A stretch of DNA of 64,000 nucleotides, taken from Euleptes europaea. Lineage: Eukaryota > Chordata > Lepidosauria > Squamata > Sphaerodactylidae. Positions within the stretch are counted from its first letter, which is position 1. Every line of letters starts with the position of its first letter. The notes below the pieces were generated by a model that made no database searches, was not told where the DNA came from, and saw only the letters and a list, made by a program, of their open reading frames with translations. Shown here in pieces: positions 31,720 to 41,895 of the stretch. The position numbers and the translations under genes were made by a program. The stretch spans positions 12,035,821-12,099,820 of the forward strand of contig NC_079312.1 in assembly GCF_029931775.1 (NCBI RefSeq), in the 5' to 3' direction.

Positions 31720-32336
31720 GTGATGGATGGGTGATCGAGAATGAAGGGGAAAACCTTTGGACATCCCTGAAGGCAGAAGAGACCTCTGTAAATCAAGGTA
31801 GACGGGAAAAGGATGACAGAAGCCAAACAGAGAATCGGAGGCAAAGATCTGTCACTAGCCAGAACGGTGATTTCTTTGAGATCTCTGTCCCACAAGTGGA
31901 AGATGAAGGGACACAAAAGAATTCATGTCCCTTTTGCGGGAAAATATTTATGCACCAGTCAAGCCTTAATAGACATCAGAGAATCCACCATCCGGAAGCA
32001 CCGTCTCTTTTGTGTTCAGATTGTGGGAAGAATCTGGGCCAGGTGCCCGACTGTAGAAGACCCCCAGGAGAGAAAGCATATAAATGCTTTAAGTGTGAGA
32101 AAATACCTCCTCTCAAACTTAATAGTCACAAGAGAAGTAGCACAGGGAAGAAGCCGTACCCGTGCTTGGATTGTGATTATACCTTCAGTTGCCGGTCGCA
32201 TCTTCTCAGACATCAGAGAATCCACACGGGAGAGAAACCCTATACCTGTTCAGCCTGTGGAAAGAGCTTTCGTCAGACCGCACACCTTGTTAAACATGAG
32301 AGGACACACAGAGGACAGAAACAGTATTTATTCTGA
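31720..32336 (+). CDS. Gene 2, second zinc-finger exon (3 intact fingers)
   Basis: Acceptor TTCCAGCAG|GTGATGG, phase 1, to TGA 32334-32336. The spacer GDGWVIENEGENLWTSLKAE is homologous to the gene 1 spacer (GDGWDSETE). Fingers: CPFCGKIFMHQSSLNRHQ intact; CSDCGKNLGQVP cut short; CFKCEKIPPLKLNSHK degenerate; CLDCDYTFSCRSHLLRHQ and CSACGKSFRQTAHLVKHE intact. It can follow the linker exon directly (493 aa) or the first finger exon (634 aa). A separate gene that lost its own SCAN exon is less likely, since none lies between. Confidence 0.85.
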
Positions 32337-32904
32337 CATTACAGGAAAATCCTCCTCTGGAGTTCAAGCCTTATTTAAAAATGAACAGATGTGAGGCGGG
32401 AGACATTTGTAAAACATTTGGGATAGCAGGACAGTTTTAGTTAGAGATGCATCCTCTTGCTTGTTTGTAACAGTGAAGTGTAACTACAGATGTGCATTCA
32501 TTTCCTAACAAACCAACTGGTAAATCCCTAATTATTAGTTCATTTTATTTTTTCCTGGTGCCTGGTTAGAGAATTCAAGGATGTCAGAAAAAGAAACCAG
32601 GTGATAAGAAACTGACATGAAAGCTTTCCAGTCAGCAAAGCCAAACAGATCTGGCAAGAGAAGAGGTTCCAGAGGTTCGAGAGGAGAGGGAGGACAAGAG
32701 AGTCAGGGGAAGCAAGAGACAAGGAATGGAGACAAAAGCTTTTCCATGGGGGGGTGGGATGTAATTGTGAAAGTTGTCGGGAATGATAATGGATACAATG
32801 AAAGCAAATTACTATCAGTGTTCCTCATGTCTACTAAATGATGCTTTTTCTCCTGTATGACCTCACTGAAAGCACAGTGCTTATAACCCATGCCCCCATA
32901 CTCT
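32337..32904. other. Gene 2 3' region
   Basis: No canonical AATAAA close to the stop and no repeat recognised. AGGTTCCAGAGGTTCGAGAG at 32665 is an imperfect purine-rich tract. Confidence 0.35.
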
Positions 32905-33132
32905 TCTAGGGTTGTCAACCTCTTGTGTGGTTGTCAACCTCAAGGTGGAGCCTGGAGATCTCCTAGAATTACAACTGATCTCCAGACCAGATATCAAAAA
33001 AACGGATGTTTTGGAGGGTGGATTCTATGGCATTAGACCCTCCTGCGGTCCCTTCCCAAACCCTGCTCTCCTTAGGTGTCACCCCCCCTCAAACCTCGAG
33101 GAATTTCTCAACCCCGAGCAGGCAACCGTACC
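32905..33132 (+). mobile_element. GGTTGCCAAC-ended repeat, diverged
   Basis: CTAGGGTTGTCAACCTCTTG, TCTCCTAGAATTACAACTGA, GAGCAGGCAACCGTACC; the first 20 bp are partly duplicated. Confidence 0.7.
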
Positions 33133-33365
33133 ACTGTAATAACTATGCACAAAGTACTAAGAAGATGTATCTCTGCATTACTTGAGGGGAGGGGCCATGG
33201 CTTCATGATAGAGCATCTATTTGGCATGCAGAACGGCATCTCCTGTTAAAAGCAGGCAACCCTACCACTGTAATAACTAGGCACAAGGTACTAAGAAGAT
33301 GGATCTCTGCATTACTTGAGGGGAGGGGCTGTGGCTCAGTGATAGAGCATCTGCTTGGCAGGCAG
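33122..33365 (+). repeat. Local tandem duplication, period about 134 bp
   Basis: CACTGTAATAACTATGCACA through the tRNA SINE head at 33122-33232 recurs at 33256-33365 with about ten changes. Each unit holds the join of the GGTTGCCAAC repeat end and a tRNA SINE head. Confidence 0.85.
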
Positions 33366-33540
33366 AAGGTCTCAGGTTCAATCCCCGACATTTCCAGTTC
33401 AAGGGACCTGGCAAGAAGGTGATGAGAAAGACCTCTACCTGAGACCCTGGGGAGCTGCTACTAGTCTGAGTAAACAAGACTGACCTTGATAGGCAGTAGG
33501 TCTATTGATTCAATATAAGCCAGCTTCATGTGTTCATGTG
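33305..33540 (+). mobile_element. tRNA-derived SINE, full length
   Basis: GGGGCTGTGGCTCAGTGATA, GGTTCAATCCCCGACA, CTGAGTAAACAAGACTGACC, and the tail CCAGCTTCATGTGTTCATGT. Confidence 0.9.
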
Positions 33541-33847
33541 TACTTTGCATCAGGTTTGCCATATGGTTTATGAATTCATCAGCAGTAAGTCTTCCATTGG
33601 CCTTGCAGAGCAAATAATCCCTGATAAGCGATCTTCCAGCCAATGATTAAGACAGCAGTTGGATACGTTGGCTGATATAAACCTCAGATGTTGACCATTG
33701 AATATGCAGTCTCCAAGCAGAGATTATGTATGCTAACATAGTTTGAAATATGCAGCTGATAATTAGATGGTCTGCACATTCCCTGGCAACATGCTGAGTC
33801 TATGTACATAGACAAAGAAATATGCAAAATCCCTGCTAGTACTGATC

Positions 33848-34030
33848 ATTTCTGCCTTTCTCCCTAATGGGGACCCAAACCAGCATACATAATTCTCATC
33901 TCCTCCATTTTGTCCTTGCAACCACCCTGTGAAGTAGGTTAGGATGAGAGAGTATGACTGGTCCCAGGTCACCCAGTGAACTTCCATGGCACGAGTGGAA
34001 ATTTGAACCTGGGCCTCCCAGATACTAAAA
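33848..34030 (-). mobile_element. MIR-like SINE
   Basis: CCTTTCTCCCTAATGGGGAC, GCAACCACCCTGTGAAGTAG, ATTTGAACCTGGGCCTCCCA. Confidence 0.75.
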
Positions 34031-34173
34031 TCTTCCTCTTCTACCTTATACTGCTTTTTAACTTATTAGTTTTAAGTAGATTACTAAAATACACAAAACT
34101 AGGCTACATTTGAAGGGCTGCAAACACCAATCACAATCGCATAAAAGACTAAAATATAAAATAGAAGGTTAGT

Positions 34174-34272
34174 TTTTATACCCCACTTTTTTCTACCTTT
34201 AAGAAGTCTGAAAGTGGCTTACAATCACCTTCCCCTCCCCACAAAGGGCAACTTGTGAGGTAGGTGGGGCGT
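34174..34272 (-). mobile_element. MIR-like SINE tail
   Basis: TACCCCACTTTTTTCTACCT, AAGTCTGAAAGTGGCTTACA, GTGAGGTAGGTGGGG; also present at 47035-47125 in copy 2. Confidence 0.7.
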
Positions 34273-34565
34273 CAGCGTGGTGTAGTGGTTAAGAGCGGTG
34301 GTTTGGAGCAGTGGACTCTGATCTGGAGAACCGGGTTTGTTCCCCACTCCTCCACATGAGCTGCCGAGGCTAATCTGGTGAACTGGATTTGTTTCCCCAC
34401 TCCTACAAATGAAGCCAGCTGGGTGACCTTGGGCTAGTCACACTCAGTTCCATCTACCTCACAGGGTGTCTGTTGTGGGGAGGGGAAGGGAAGGTTATTG
34501 TAAGCCAGTATAATTCTGCCTTAAGTGGTAGAGAAAGTCGGCATGTAAAAACCAACTCTTCTTCA
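34272..34565 (+). mobile_element. MIR-like SINE, long form
   Basis: GTCAGCGTGGTGTAGTGGTT to AAAAACCAACTCTTCTTC. In copy 2 only its first bases survive at about 47125-47140 before the join to sequence matching 35560. Confidence 0.85.
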
Positions 34566-34734
34566 AGGGGAGGATGAGAGAGTTTGGAGAGAACCGTGAC
34601 TAGCCCGGTGACTAGCCCTGGGAGGGAAAAGGGAGGGGCTGTCACTTAGAGGAGGGCAGGGAGCTATTCCTGTTGGCAGCAGAGGATAGGACTCGCAATA
34701 TGACAGTGGGGTACACAGTCATAGGGTTCATCAC

Positions 34735-35190
34735 AGTGGGTAGCCGTGTTAGTCTGTTTGCAGTAGTCAAAAAGGGCAAGAGTCCAGTAGCACCTTAAAG
34801 ACTAACAAAAATATTTTCTGGTAGGGTATGAGCTTTCGTGAGCCACAGCTCACTTCTTCTGATACAGCTAGAATGTGAATCCATCGGTCTTTAAGTAGAG
34901 GAACAGTATGCAAATGTGAATAGCAGGCTTGATTGGATTAGGTGTGATATGCAGAAGAGTCTGTGATGTCCAGGGGAGAGATGGGTGTGGAGAAATCAGC
35001 ATTGGTAATGGGCCATGAATGCAAGGTCTTTATTCAGCCCAGGTAAATGCATTGACTTTAGTTTGAATATCAACTGTAATTCAGCAGTTTCTCTTTCCAA
35101 TCTCCCTTTAAAATTCCTTTGTAAGAGAACTGCTACTCTTAAATCTGCAACAGAATGTCCTGGAAGGTTGAAATGTTCACCCACCCATAG
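34735..35190 (+). mobile_element. Nonautonomous DNA transposon, hAT-like look
   Basis: CACAGTGGGTAGCCGTGTTA GTCTG, then AGTAGCACCTTAAAGACTAA and AGCTTTCGTGAGCCACAGCT. The end is the same as the 38168 element but the interior is longer and different. Absent from copy 2. Confidence 0.6.
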
Positions 35191-35555
35191 GGTTCAGTCT
35201 CCAAACTTGCCTTTTCTCCAGCCTCTGTAGACCGGAGATGAGCTGTGATTCCAAGCGATCCCCAGATCCCTCATTGAGGCTGGCATCCCTACTTCCTGTG
35301 TCAAAAGGGCTGATCCCAGGGACACCAAGTATTTTGTGTATGAAGCTGCTCTTTGATAGGCCTCTACCGTCATATGCCCCTTGCCACAATGGGAATCCTT
35401 GTAACTGAATGTAAGCCCCCACCTGCTGTGGGAATCAGACACCTCCCAACTATGCTTTCTCCTAGCAGTGGTCTGGTTTGGAACTCTGTCCAAAGCCTTT
35501 TGGAGATCCCTCCCTTCTTAAGGTGTAAAACTGATCCCTATTTTCTTGGATGAGA
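35191..35555. other. Unclassified block present only in copy 1
   Basis: No family recognised. Copy 2 jumps from the equivalent of 34285 to that of 35560. Confidence 0.4.
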
Positions 35556-35689
35556 TTCCAGAGTTTGCAGTTGCCAACTGCAGTTTGGGAAATTCCTGGA
35601 GATTTCGGGGTGGTACCTGGGGAAGGGAGGGCTGGAGCTCAGCAGGGATGTGATGCCATATAGTCCACCTGTTGCCAGCCCCCCTTTCA

Positions 35690-37020
35690 TCTGCACACCC
35701 TCCCTCCCAGCTCAAATGGATGTACTGCCAGAGTAACGCCATGAGCAAGTCCTATGAGGTGCACACGCCAAACATGGGGAGCACCGCCATGTTTTGTATC
35801 TCACAGAGAACCTTGCAGCGGTGAACAGGGCAGAACATCCTGAAACGACAACCACAGCAGCTGCTTCCAAGGATGCCTCTCTGGGACAAATCAGGGCTTG
35901 CCAGCAGCAATTAAGCCCCACAAGGCAAGAAGACAAAGATGCCTCTTCCTGTATTGTCTTTTACCTGATGTGCAATCACTGACCATTAACACAATCAGGA
36001 CGTTAAGTACCCTGTGACAGCCTGGAACCTCCGATTCAAAGCTTCCCATTGTCCCCAAAGCTCCTGCCCAATACATGACTCGCCTTAATAGCTCCAGTTT
36101 TTGTAATCCTGAATTAGAATTCAATCAAAAACTGCCCTTCCTGGTGCCTTTTAAGTTAGTTCTATAGTTTTCTCTTGATTACTCTCAAGTGTTCCTTTAT
36201 CCTCTGTCTTCATCTTTTGTTTCCTGAAACAAACCCATTTTATGCTATGGGCCCAAAACCGTATAACTAACCAGACTTTGGAACCAGGAAAGACAGCCTC
36301 TCTCATCCTGGATACCAGCTGAACTGCAACAGACTCCCAGCACACACTGGATCCCTCTTTTTTTATCTGATTTCTTAGCAGAATAAGACAGGTAATCTTT
36401 TCTCTCCCCTTGATCTGTGTGTGTTAAGTGCCGTCAAGTCGTTTCCGACTCATGGCGACCCCATGAATCAATGTCCTCCAAAATGTCCTGTCCTTAACAA
36501 CCTTGCTCAGATCTTGCAAACAAACTGAGGTCAGTGGCTTCCTTTATAGAGTCAATCCATCTCTTGTTGGGTCTTCCTCTTTTCCTGCTGCCTTCAACTT
36601 TCCCTAGATGATTGTCTTTTCCAGTGATTCTTGTCTTCTCATAATATTTCCAAAGTATGACCCCTTAATCTACCCCCCTATTTTCCAAACCACTATTCCC
36701 CATTTAGCTCAAAGATTAACTCCTTCTCCAGATTGAAGTAGCTTTGCTAAACATTCGTAAACTGTTGTTATATGAATTGGGATAAGGAACGTGTTTGTGC
36801 CTTGATTTAGTAAGGCTAGTATTTGCATAGGGTAACCCCCCCTCCCATTGTACCAAATCTGTCAATAAACTCTATATTATTCCTTTTAAATCAGGTCTCT
36901 GTCATGCTTTTCCTACTAAAGACTTGCTACTCACAGCCACCTCTTTTGGTAAAAGATCCAGGTTTGCTGCCCCCTGCACAAACTTGCAAGCTAATTCCTC
37001 ATTTTAATCTGAATGTATGT
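35690..37020 (+). mobile_element. LTR-like fossil block
   Basis: Shared with 47275-48610 in copy 2, so older than the duplication. It has an LTR-like end: CAATAAACTCTATATTATTC followed by AATCAGGTCTCTGTCAT. Borders are not certain and no internal retroviral region is present. A solo LTR is one reading; family unknown. Confidence 0.3.
36418..36655 (-). mobile_element. BovB 3' fragment
   Basis: GTGTGTGTTAAGTGCCGTCA to ATATTTCCAAAGTATGA. Flanked by CCCCTTGATCT / CCCCTTAATCT; copy 2 has one uninterrupted site at about 48273-48283. Confidence 0.9.
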
Positions 37021-37045
37021 TCATGTGTTTGCAGGAGTGTAGTGT

Positions 37046-37194
37046 AGAGATGGATTGACTCTATAAAGGAAGCCACAGCCCTCAGTTTGCAAGATCTGAG
37101 CAAGGCTGTTAAGGATAGGACACTTTGGAGAACATTGATTCATAGGGTCGCCATGAGTTGGAAATGACTTGATGGCACTTAACACACACACACA
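37046..37194 (+). mobile_element. BovB 3' fragment with target duplication
   Basis: GATGGATTGACTCTATAAAG to GATGGCACTTAACACACACA. The target GTTCATGTGTTTGC(A/G)GGAGTG TAGT is present on both sides, about 27 bp, and once in copy 2. Confidence 0.9.
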
Positions 37195-37325
37195 TGTTCA
37201 TGTGTTTGCGGGAGTGTAGTAACACACACACACCCACACACACACACACCAAGTTGCCATTTTCTCTGGTGGAACTTATCTCTGCAATCTGGGGATCACT
37301 TGCAAAGCTGGAGGTTGGCAACCCT

Positions 37326-37921
37326 ACTTTAAGATAGGATTGCCAAGTCCCTCTTTGCTGTCGGCGGGAGGTTTTGGGGGCAGAGCCTTAGGAGGGCAGG
37401 CTTTGGGGAGGGACTTCAATGCCATAGAGTCCAATTGCCAAAGCGGCCATTTTCTCTAGGTGAACTGATCTCTATCGGCTGGAGATCAGTTGTAATAGCA
37501 GGAGATCTCCAGCTAGAACCTGGAGGTTAGCAAATACAAAATAGCAGAAAAACAAGCATTCAATAAATGCAAAGTATGTCTTTGTTCAATTTGGGCATAT
37601 AGTTAACATACAATTATATAATCATTGTCTGTGCAATATTATGCAGGATAAATCATAAACAACTTGTAATTACAAATGTCTGAATCCCATTCAAAGAGTC
37701 TTTGTGCGAATATCTCGCCAAACTTGCACCAAGGTGACGTGGATATACTCTCAATAACGTCCAGACTTGGTAGTGGAAATAGCAGGTATCTTCTGTTGCT
37801 GATGTTCGGAGTATATTGACTCCTAAGTAGAACGAGTGGCAATAGTAGATCACGTATATATAATACGGGGTGCCGGATATTCCCTGTTTCGACCATTAGA
37901 ACCTGGAGGTTGGCAACCCTA
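37326..37921 (-). mobile_element. GGTTGCCAAC-ended repeat split by a retroposon
   Basis: ATAGGATTGCCAAGTCCCTC ... CTAGAACCTGGAGGTT, then resumes AGAACCTGGAGGTTGGCAAC CCTAC at 37898. Confidence 0.85.
37540..37897 (-). mobile_element. Unclassified retroposon nested in the above
   Basis: Bounded by a 14-bp duplication, AGAACCTGGAGGTT. The interior is AT-rich, with GGTGCCGGATATTCCCTGTT TCGACC at one end. Absent from copy 2. Confidence 0.55.
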
Positions 37922-38167
37922 CGTTAAGGCCACTGAAATCAAAGCAGTGCCTCTGCACTAGAGTGCACTGTAACAACCCTCCCTCAAAAGGAAGTAAAGG
38001 ACAAGGAAATGAATGTACAAATATTATTTGGTTGTTGATTCCCCAGGATCACGACCTCTGTGCTTGTCTGTATGTTGTAAGGGCAGAAACCAACTTTTCC
38101 TCTGGTAGTTCTTTCACTCACTTATGCGAAGTTAGAAAGAATCAGTGCCAAAGAGAGAGATAATTCA

Positions 38168-38653
38168 CAGTGGGTAGCCGTGTTAGTCTGTTTGCAGTAG
38201 TCAAAAAGGGCAAGAGTTCAGTAGCACCTTAAAGACTAACAAACATATTTTCTGGTAGGGTATGAGCTTTCATGAGCCACAGCTCCCTTCTTCAGAAAAG
38301 AGCAAGAGTCCAGTAGCACCTTAAAGACTAACAAAAATATTTTCTGGTAGGGTATGAGCTTTCGTGAGCCACAGCTCACTTCTTCAGATACAGCTAGAAT
38401 GTGAATCCATCACATATCTGTTCTGCAGACCACACCTCATCCCATCACGCCTGCTAGTCACATTGACATACTGTTAACATTTACATACTGATGCTTGTCT
38501 GAATTCACTCTCCTCTACTTAAAAGACAGATGGATTCACATTCTAGCTGTATCTGAAGAAGTGAGCTGTGGCTCACGAAAGCTCCTACCCTACCAGAAAA
38601 TATTTTTGTTAGTCTTTAAGGTGCTACTGGACTCTGGCCCTTTTTGACTACAG
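38168..38653. mobile_element. Foldback DNA element just upstream of the gene 3 5' exon
   Basis: Arms of about 115 bp: CAAGAGTCCAGTAGCACCTT ... AGCTAGAATGTGAATCCATC (38302-38420) and its inverse (38530-38650). An extra partial left end lies at 38168-38296. AGAGAGA flanks it. Copy 2 lacks it (50850-50875 is uninterrupted). Confidence 0.85.
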
Positions 38654-38679
38654 AGAGAGAGAGAATGAGGCAAAGAAGG

Positions 38680-38866
38680 CTTGTTGGCCACCGAAGGGGT
38701 TAAAACCAACAGAGTCGCGAATCCTGGAAAGGCTCGGGAATGAACGGGTGAGGGCTTGGAGGAGGAAGAGGAAGTCCGGGGAGAAGCTGGGTCCTCCCAT
38801 GCTGGAGCTGTGCAGTGGCTTTGGCCAGAAGAAGTTGGGCTGGTGGGAACAGCACGTGGGAAAGCA
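38680..38866 (+). promoter_or_regulatory. Putative promoter and noncoding 5' exon of gene 3
   Basis: GGCCACCGAAGGGGTTAAAA, TGGAGCTGTGCAGTGGCTTT, AACAGCACGTGGGAAAGCA, then donor GTGAGT at 38867. Conserved in copy 2 at 50885-51086 and patterned like genes 1 and 2. A G-rich tract follows (38877-38932). Confidence 0.5.
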
Positions 38867-39203
38867 GTGAGTCAAAGGGGGGAGGGAGGGGGGCATTTGG
38901 GGGGCGATTTTGCAAAAGAGCAAGAGGGGGGAGGATTTTTCTTTCTGCTTCCATGCTGGGGCTGGGGGTCGGGCAAGCGAGGGAGGGAGGACGGCTGTGT
39001 GTGTGTTTCCCCACCAGTGGGGGCATCTGATCGGGCTACAGTTTGGTCCACTCCAACAAAGCGATTCTCTGATCCGTGGTTAATTAAGCAGATGGGCGGG
39101 GCGGGGGAGAAGATAGAGTGCTTCTGAAGATGGGAGCTTCTCTGTCTGTGGTTTCCAGGCAGGCAACAGGAGGGGCTTGTGGTCTCCATCCTGTTTCTCT
39201 TGG

Positions 39204-39362
39204 GTCAGCATGGGTGTAGTGGTTAGAGTACCAGACCTGGGTACAACTCCCCACTCTGGTGTGAAACTCGCTGGGTGACTCTGGGCCGTCTGCTGTCGTC
39301 GTAGCCTGCCTCACAGGGTTGTTGTGAAGATAAACAGACTATGATTCTGAGTTCTCTGGTTG
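39204..39362 (+). mobile_element. MIR-like SINE
   Basis: TCAGCATGGGTGTAGTGGTT, TCACAGGGTTGTTGTGAAGA; also at 52328-52490 in copy 2. Confidence 0.7.
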
Positions 39363-39364
39363 AT

Positions 39365-39438
39365 GGAAGAAAAAAGAGGGGAATAAGACCCAACCTTAAA
39401 ACGGAGGCTGGGTACCCGAGGTTGGGTAGAAAATAAAA

Positions 39439-39532
<94 letters not shown>

Positions 39533-39993
39533 AAAATATAATTTATTCGAAGTGCTATGTAAAGGTTAAAAATATTTTAAAACATTAAAATAGCACAATG
39601 GCATTACTTAGGGTTGATATTTGTAACCAACATACCAAACGCATTTCGGCCAATTGGGCCTTCATCAGTGGTCAATTAAAACCCATGCTACGCCTGCACA
39701 CATTTACAGAATGAATAAATGAATACATATACAAACAGTTCAGATCAAACCAGGCATGTGTATAGGTTGTCTGAAAAGATAGAATAATAATGGTGGGTTA
39801 GTTTCTATCTATAAAAGAGCCCATTATATAAGTTTGAAAGAGATGTTTGAAAAATACTTACAAAATCTATTACCAATTATTCAAACATTGTAAATGTGTG
39901 CCGGCTTAACATGGGTTTTAATTGACCACTGATGAAGGCCCAGTTCACCGAAACGCATTTGGTATGTGGTTACAGATATCAACCCTAGGTAAT
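39365..39993 (+). mobile_element. Copy-1-specific retroposon with hammerhead-like inverted ends
   Basis: Bounded by TTCTCTGGTTGATG / TTCCCTGGTTGATG; copy 2 has one site at 52478. Inside, a 75-bp inverted repeat (39604-39690 and 39910-39993) carries CTGATGA, a stem and GAAA in each arm. This is the layout of hammerhead cores known from Penelope-like elements. Class unproven. Confidence 0.5.
39440..39530. repeat. (GT)n(TA)n(CA)n microsatellite
   Basis: Self-complementary tract inside the insertion. Confidence 0.95.
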
Positions 39994-40004
39994 TCCCTGG
40001 TTGA

Positions 40005-40195
40005 TGCCAGACGGGCACTCTAAGTGGTGGGAAAGCCAACAGATAGCTGCCTGTTAACCATAGTTGGCCCACAGGGTCATATAGGAGAAGGTTCATCAAA
40101 TATGTGGGTCCCAGGTCATGAAGGGCTTTAAAGGTCATAACCAGCACTTTGAATTGAACTTGGAAACAGACGGGGAGCCAATGTAGCTGATACCC
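40005..40195 (+). mobile_element. L2-like LINE fragment before the gene 3 SCAN exon
   Basis: TCATGAAGGGCTTTAAAGGT CATAACCAGCACTTTGAATT, GGGGAGCCAATGTAGCTG; also in copy 2 at 52490-52690. It lies 45 bp from the exon acceptor. Confidence 0.6.
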
Positions 40196-40390
40196 AACTG
40201 TTAACTCCCTCTCTCTCTCCTTCCCTCCCTTTCTCTTCAGGAGAGAGCACTTTCTGAATCGAGGACAACTCCCTCTGCTCCAGTATAGTCTCTGGCTCAC
40301 CCAAACAGCTGGTAACTCTGAAGTCTGCCTGATCCACGGAAAGTGTGTGCATAACAGGGGCTGAGTTATTGCCCTCTCCAGCCAGAGGGG

Positions 40391-40906
40391 ATGGCAGCCG
40401 ATCAGGGAGCGACAGCAGCTGAGGTTCCCCAGCTTGAGGCTACTAAAGAATGTGAGGCCAAATCTGAAGAGGCAGCCGATGTCTCTGAATTCTCGGAAGG
40501 GCAGGGGTTGATTGGACTCCTACCAAGCCACCAAAACGGAGCCCTCCAGACCTCTGTCACCCCAGACCCCCAAGCTTGCGGAAAAGCAAAGGATGAGACC
40601 CCTAGAGAGGGGTTTCTTGGCGATGAGGCCGAACGCCAACGCTTCCGGCAGTTGTGCTACCAGGACGCCAAGGGACCCCACGAGATCTGCAGCCGGCTGT
40701 GGTATCTCTGCCATCGGTGGTTGAAGCCGGAGAAACACACCAAGGAGCAGATCCTAGAGCTCGTCATTCTGGAACAGTTCCTGGCCATTCTGCCACCAGA
40801 GAGCCAGGACTGGGTCCGGGAAGGCAGGCCAGAGACCTGCGCTCAGGCAGTGGCCCTGGCTGAGGATTTCCTGCTGAGGCGATGCGAGTCCAGGCCAGAG
40901 CAGCAG
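40391..40906 (+). CDS. Gene 3, SCAN exon, N-terminally shortened
   Basis: ATG 40391 to donor CAGCAG|GTGGGA, phase 0, 172 codons. The acceptor is CTTCAG at 40240 after a strong pyrimidine tract, and the 150 bp 5' UTR is the same in gene 4. SCAN is at residues about 81-167: [60 protein letters not shown]. The N-terminus is [20 protein letters not shown]; compared with gene 4 (270 codons) 97 codons are missing in frame after PQLEA, with GAGGC at both edges in gene 4. The SCAN core is intact, so dimerisation should be kept. Second exon at 41769, fingers at 44558; about 508 aa in all. Confidence 0.93.
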
Positions 40907-40984
40907 GTGGGAGCATTTGTTTTTAAAATATTTTTAGTCAGTTCACGTTATAGAGCACAAAGGGACACACTGAGGTAATCGCAT

Positions 40985-41355
40985 TTAAATAGCTTGGGAC
41001 CAGGGTATCTGAAGCACTGTCTTCTCTCATACGTTCCTGCCTGGGAATTAAGCTCACAGGGAGAGAGGCCCTCCTAACTGTCCCACCAATTATAGATGCT
41101 TGCTTTGTGTGTACATGAGAGAGGGCCTTTTCGGTGGCAGCTCCACGCTTGTGGAACAACCTCCCCAGGGAAGAGCGCCTGCCCACTCACTTCCAATGTT
41201 TAGGAGGCAGCATTTGATTAAAGCAGTCCTGAACTGTGATTTTAAATGTTGGTTTTATGTATTTTTATGTATTTGATTTACATCGTAAGCCGCCTTGAGC
41301 CCTGTAATTAATACGGCTAATAAATGTTTTAAATGGAATAAACAAATAAATACAC
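40985..41355 (+). mobile_element. L2 LINE 3' end
   Basis: GAGGGCCTTTTCGGTGGCAG CTCCACG, CTTGTGGAACAACCTCCC, then the T-rich 3' UTR to AAACAAATAAATA. Only in copy 1. Confidence 0.75.
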
Positions 41356-41359
41356 ACAA

Positions 41360-41625
41360 AATTCCTGTTCACATACTGGATTAGACCAAAGGTCCATATT
41401 GTCCAGCATCCTGTTTCCAACACTGGCCATCCCCAGAAATGGGGCACAGAGGCCAAACCTCCCCCTGTCTCAGCTCCCTAGAATTTGGAAAAACCTGAAG
41501 ATTTTGAGAATGGAGCATGAGGGGAATGAGGTTTGGGGAGTGGGAAGGGTTTCAAAGAAGTATATAACCTGGAACTGGCAACCCTACCCCCCACCCGTGG
41601 CTAGGGGGGACCTGACAATCCTAAT
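41360..41625. mobile_element. CR1 tail scrap and GGTTGCCAAC-repeat scrap
   Basis: ACATACTGGATTAGACCAAA GG resembles antisense CR1; AACCTGGAACTGGCAACCCT ends a worn MITE-like copy. Confidence 0.5.
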
Positions 41626-41768
41626 TTGGGGGCTTCAGTCTTAATCCAGTACCTTGGCCTGTTTTGGCTGCAGCTTCCAAGTAATTATCTGTAGAACTTA
41701 ACTTGAAAGTTTTCATTCCTGATCCTCTCCCCTCTGCCCTACATGGTCAACCTTGGTCACTGTTTCAG

Positions 41769-41895
41769 GCTCTGGGAACATTGGAGGAAGTTGCAGTGAG
41801 CGTCTTTGAAGCAGACCGGATGTTGTCGGATGCTGCGGAGAGATATCCCTGCCGAGAGATCAAGCAGGAAAATGATGGGGATGATGTTGTGCTAG
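41769..41895 (+). CDS. Gene 3, KRAB A-box-like linker exon
   Basis: 127 bp, acceptor TTTCAG|GCT, donor CTAG|GTAAAG, in phase 0 and out phase 1. Encodes ALGTLEEVAVSVFEADRMLS, DAAERYPCREIKQENDGDDV, VL(G). It aligns without gaps to KRAB A-boxes (LEEVAV for FEDVAV, RYPCREIKQEN for RxLYRxVMLEN). It differs from gene 4 at three residues. Confidence 0.82.

Noticed and set aside
33122-33365. CRISPR-like repeat and spacer pattern
   Set aside because: Eukaryotic context, only two units, and explained by a local tandem duplication across SINE sequence.
33305-33380. tRNA gene (A and B boxes present)
   Set aside because: The head belongs to a dispersed tRNA-derived SINE with an unrelated body, and no clean cloverleaf acceptor stem is evident.
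35794-35982. Open frame shared by both duplication copies (also 47360-47581)
   Set aside because: Lies in the LTR-like shared block; the shared frame follows from recent duplication and no domain is visible.
38690-39190. Open frames of 105-123 codons around the gene 3 5' exon, with counterparts at 50836-51341
   Set aside because: G-rich low-complexity sequence translates openly on both strands. Frames are not conserved between the two copies, so a noncoding 5' exon is preferred.
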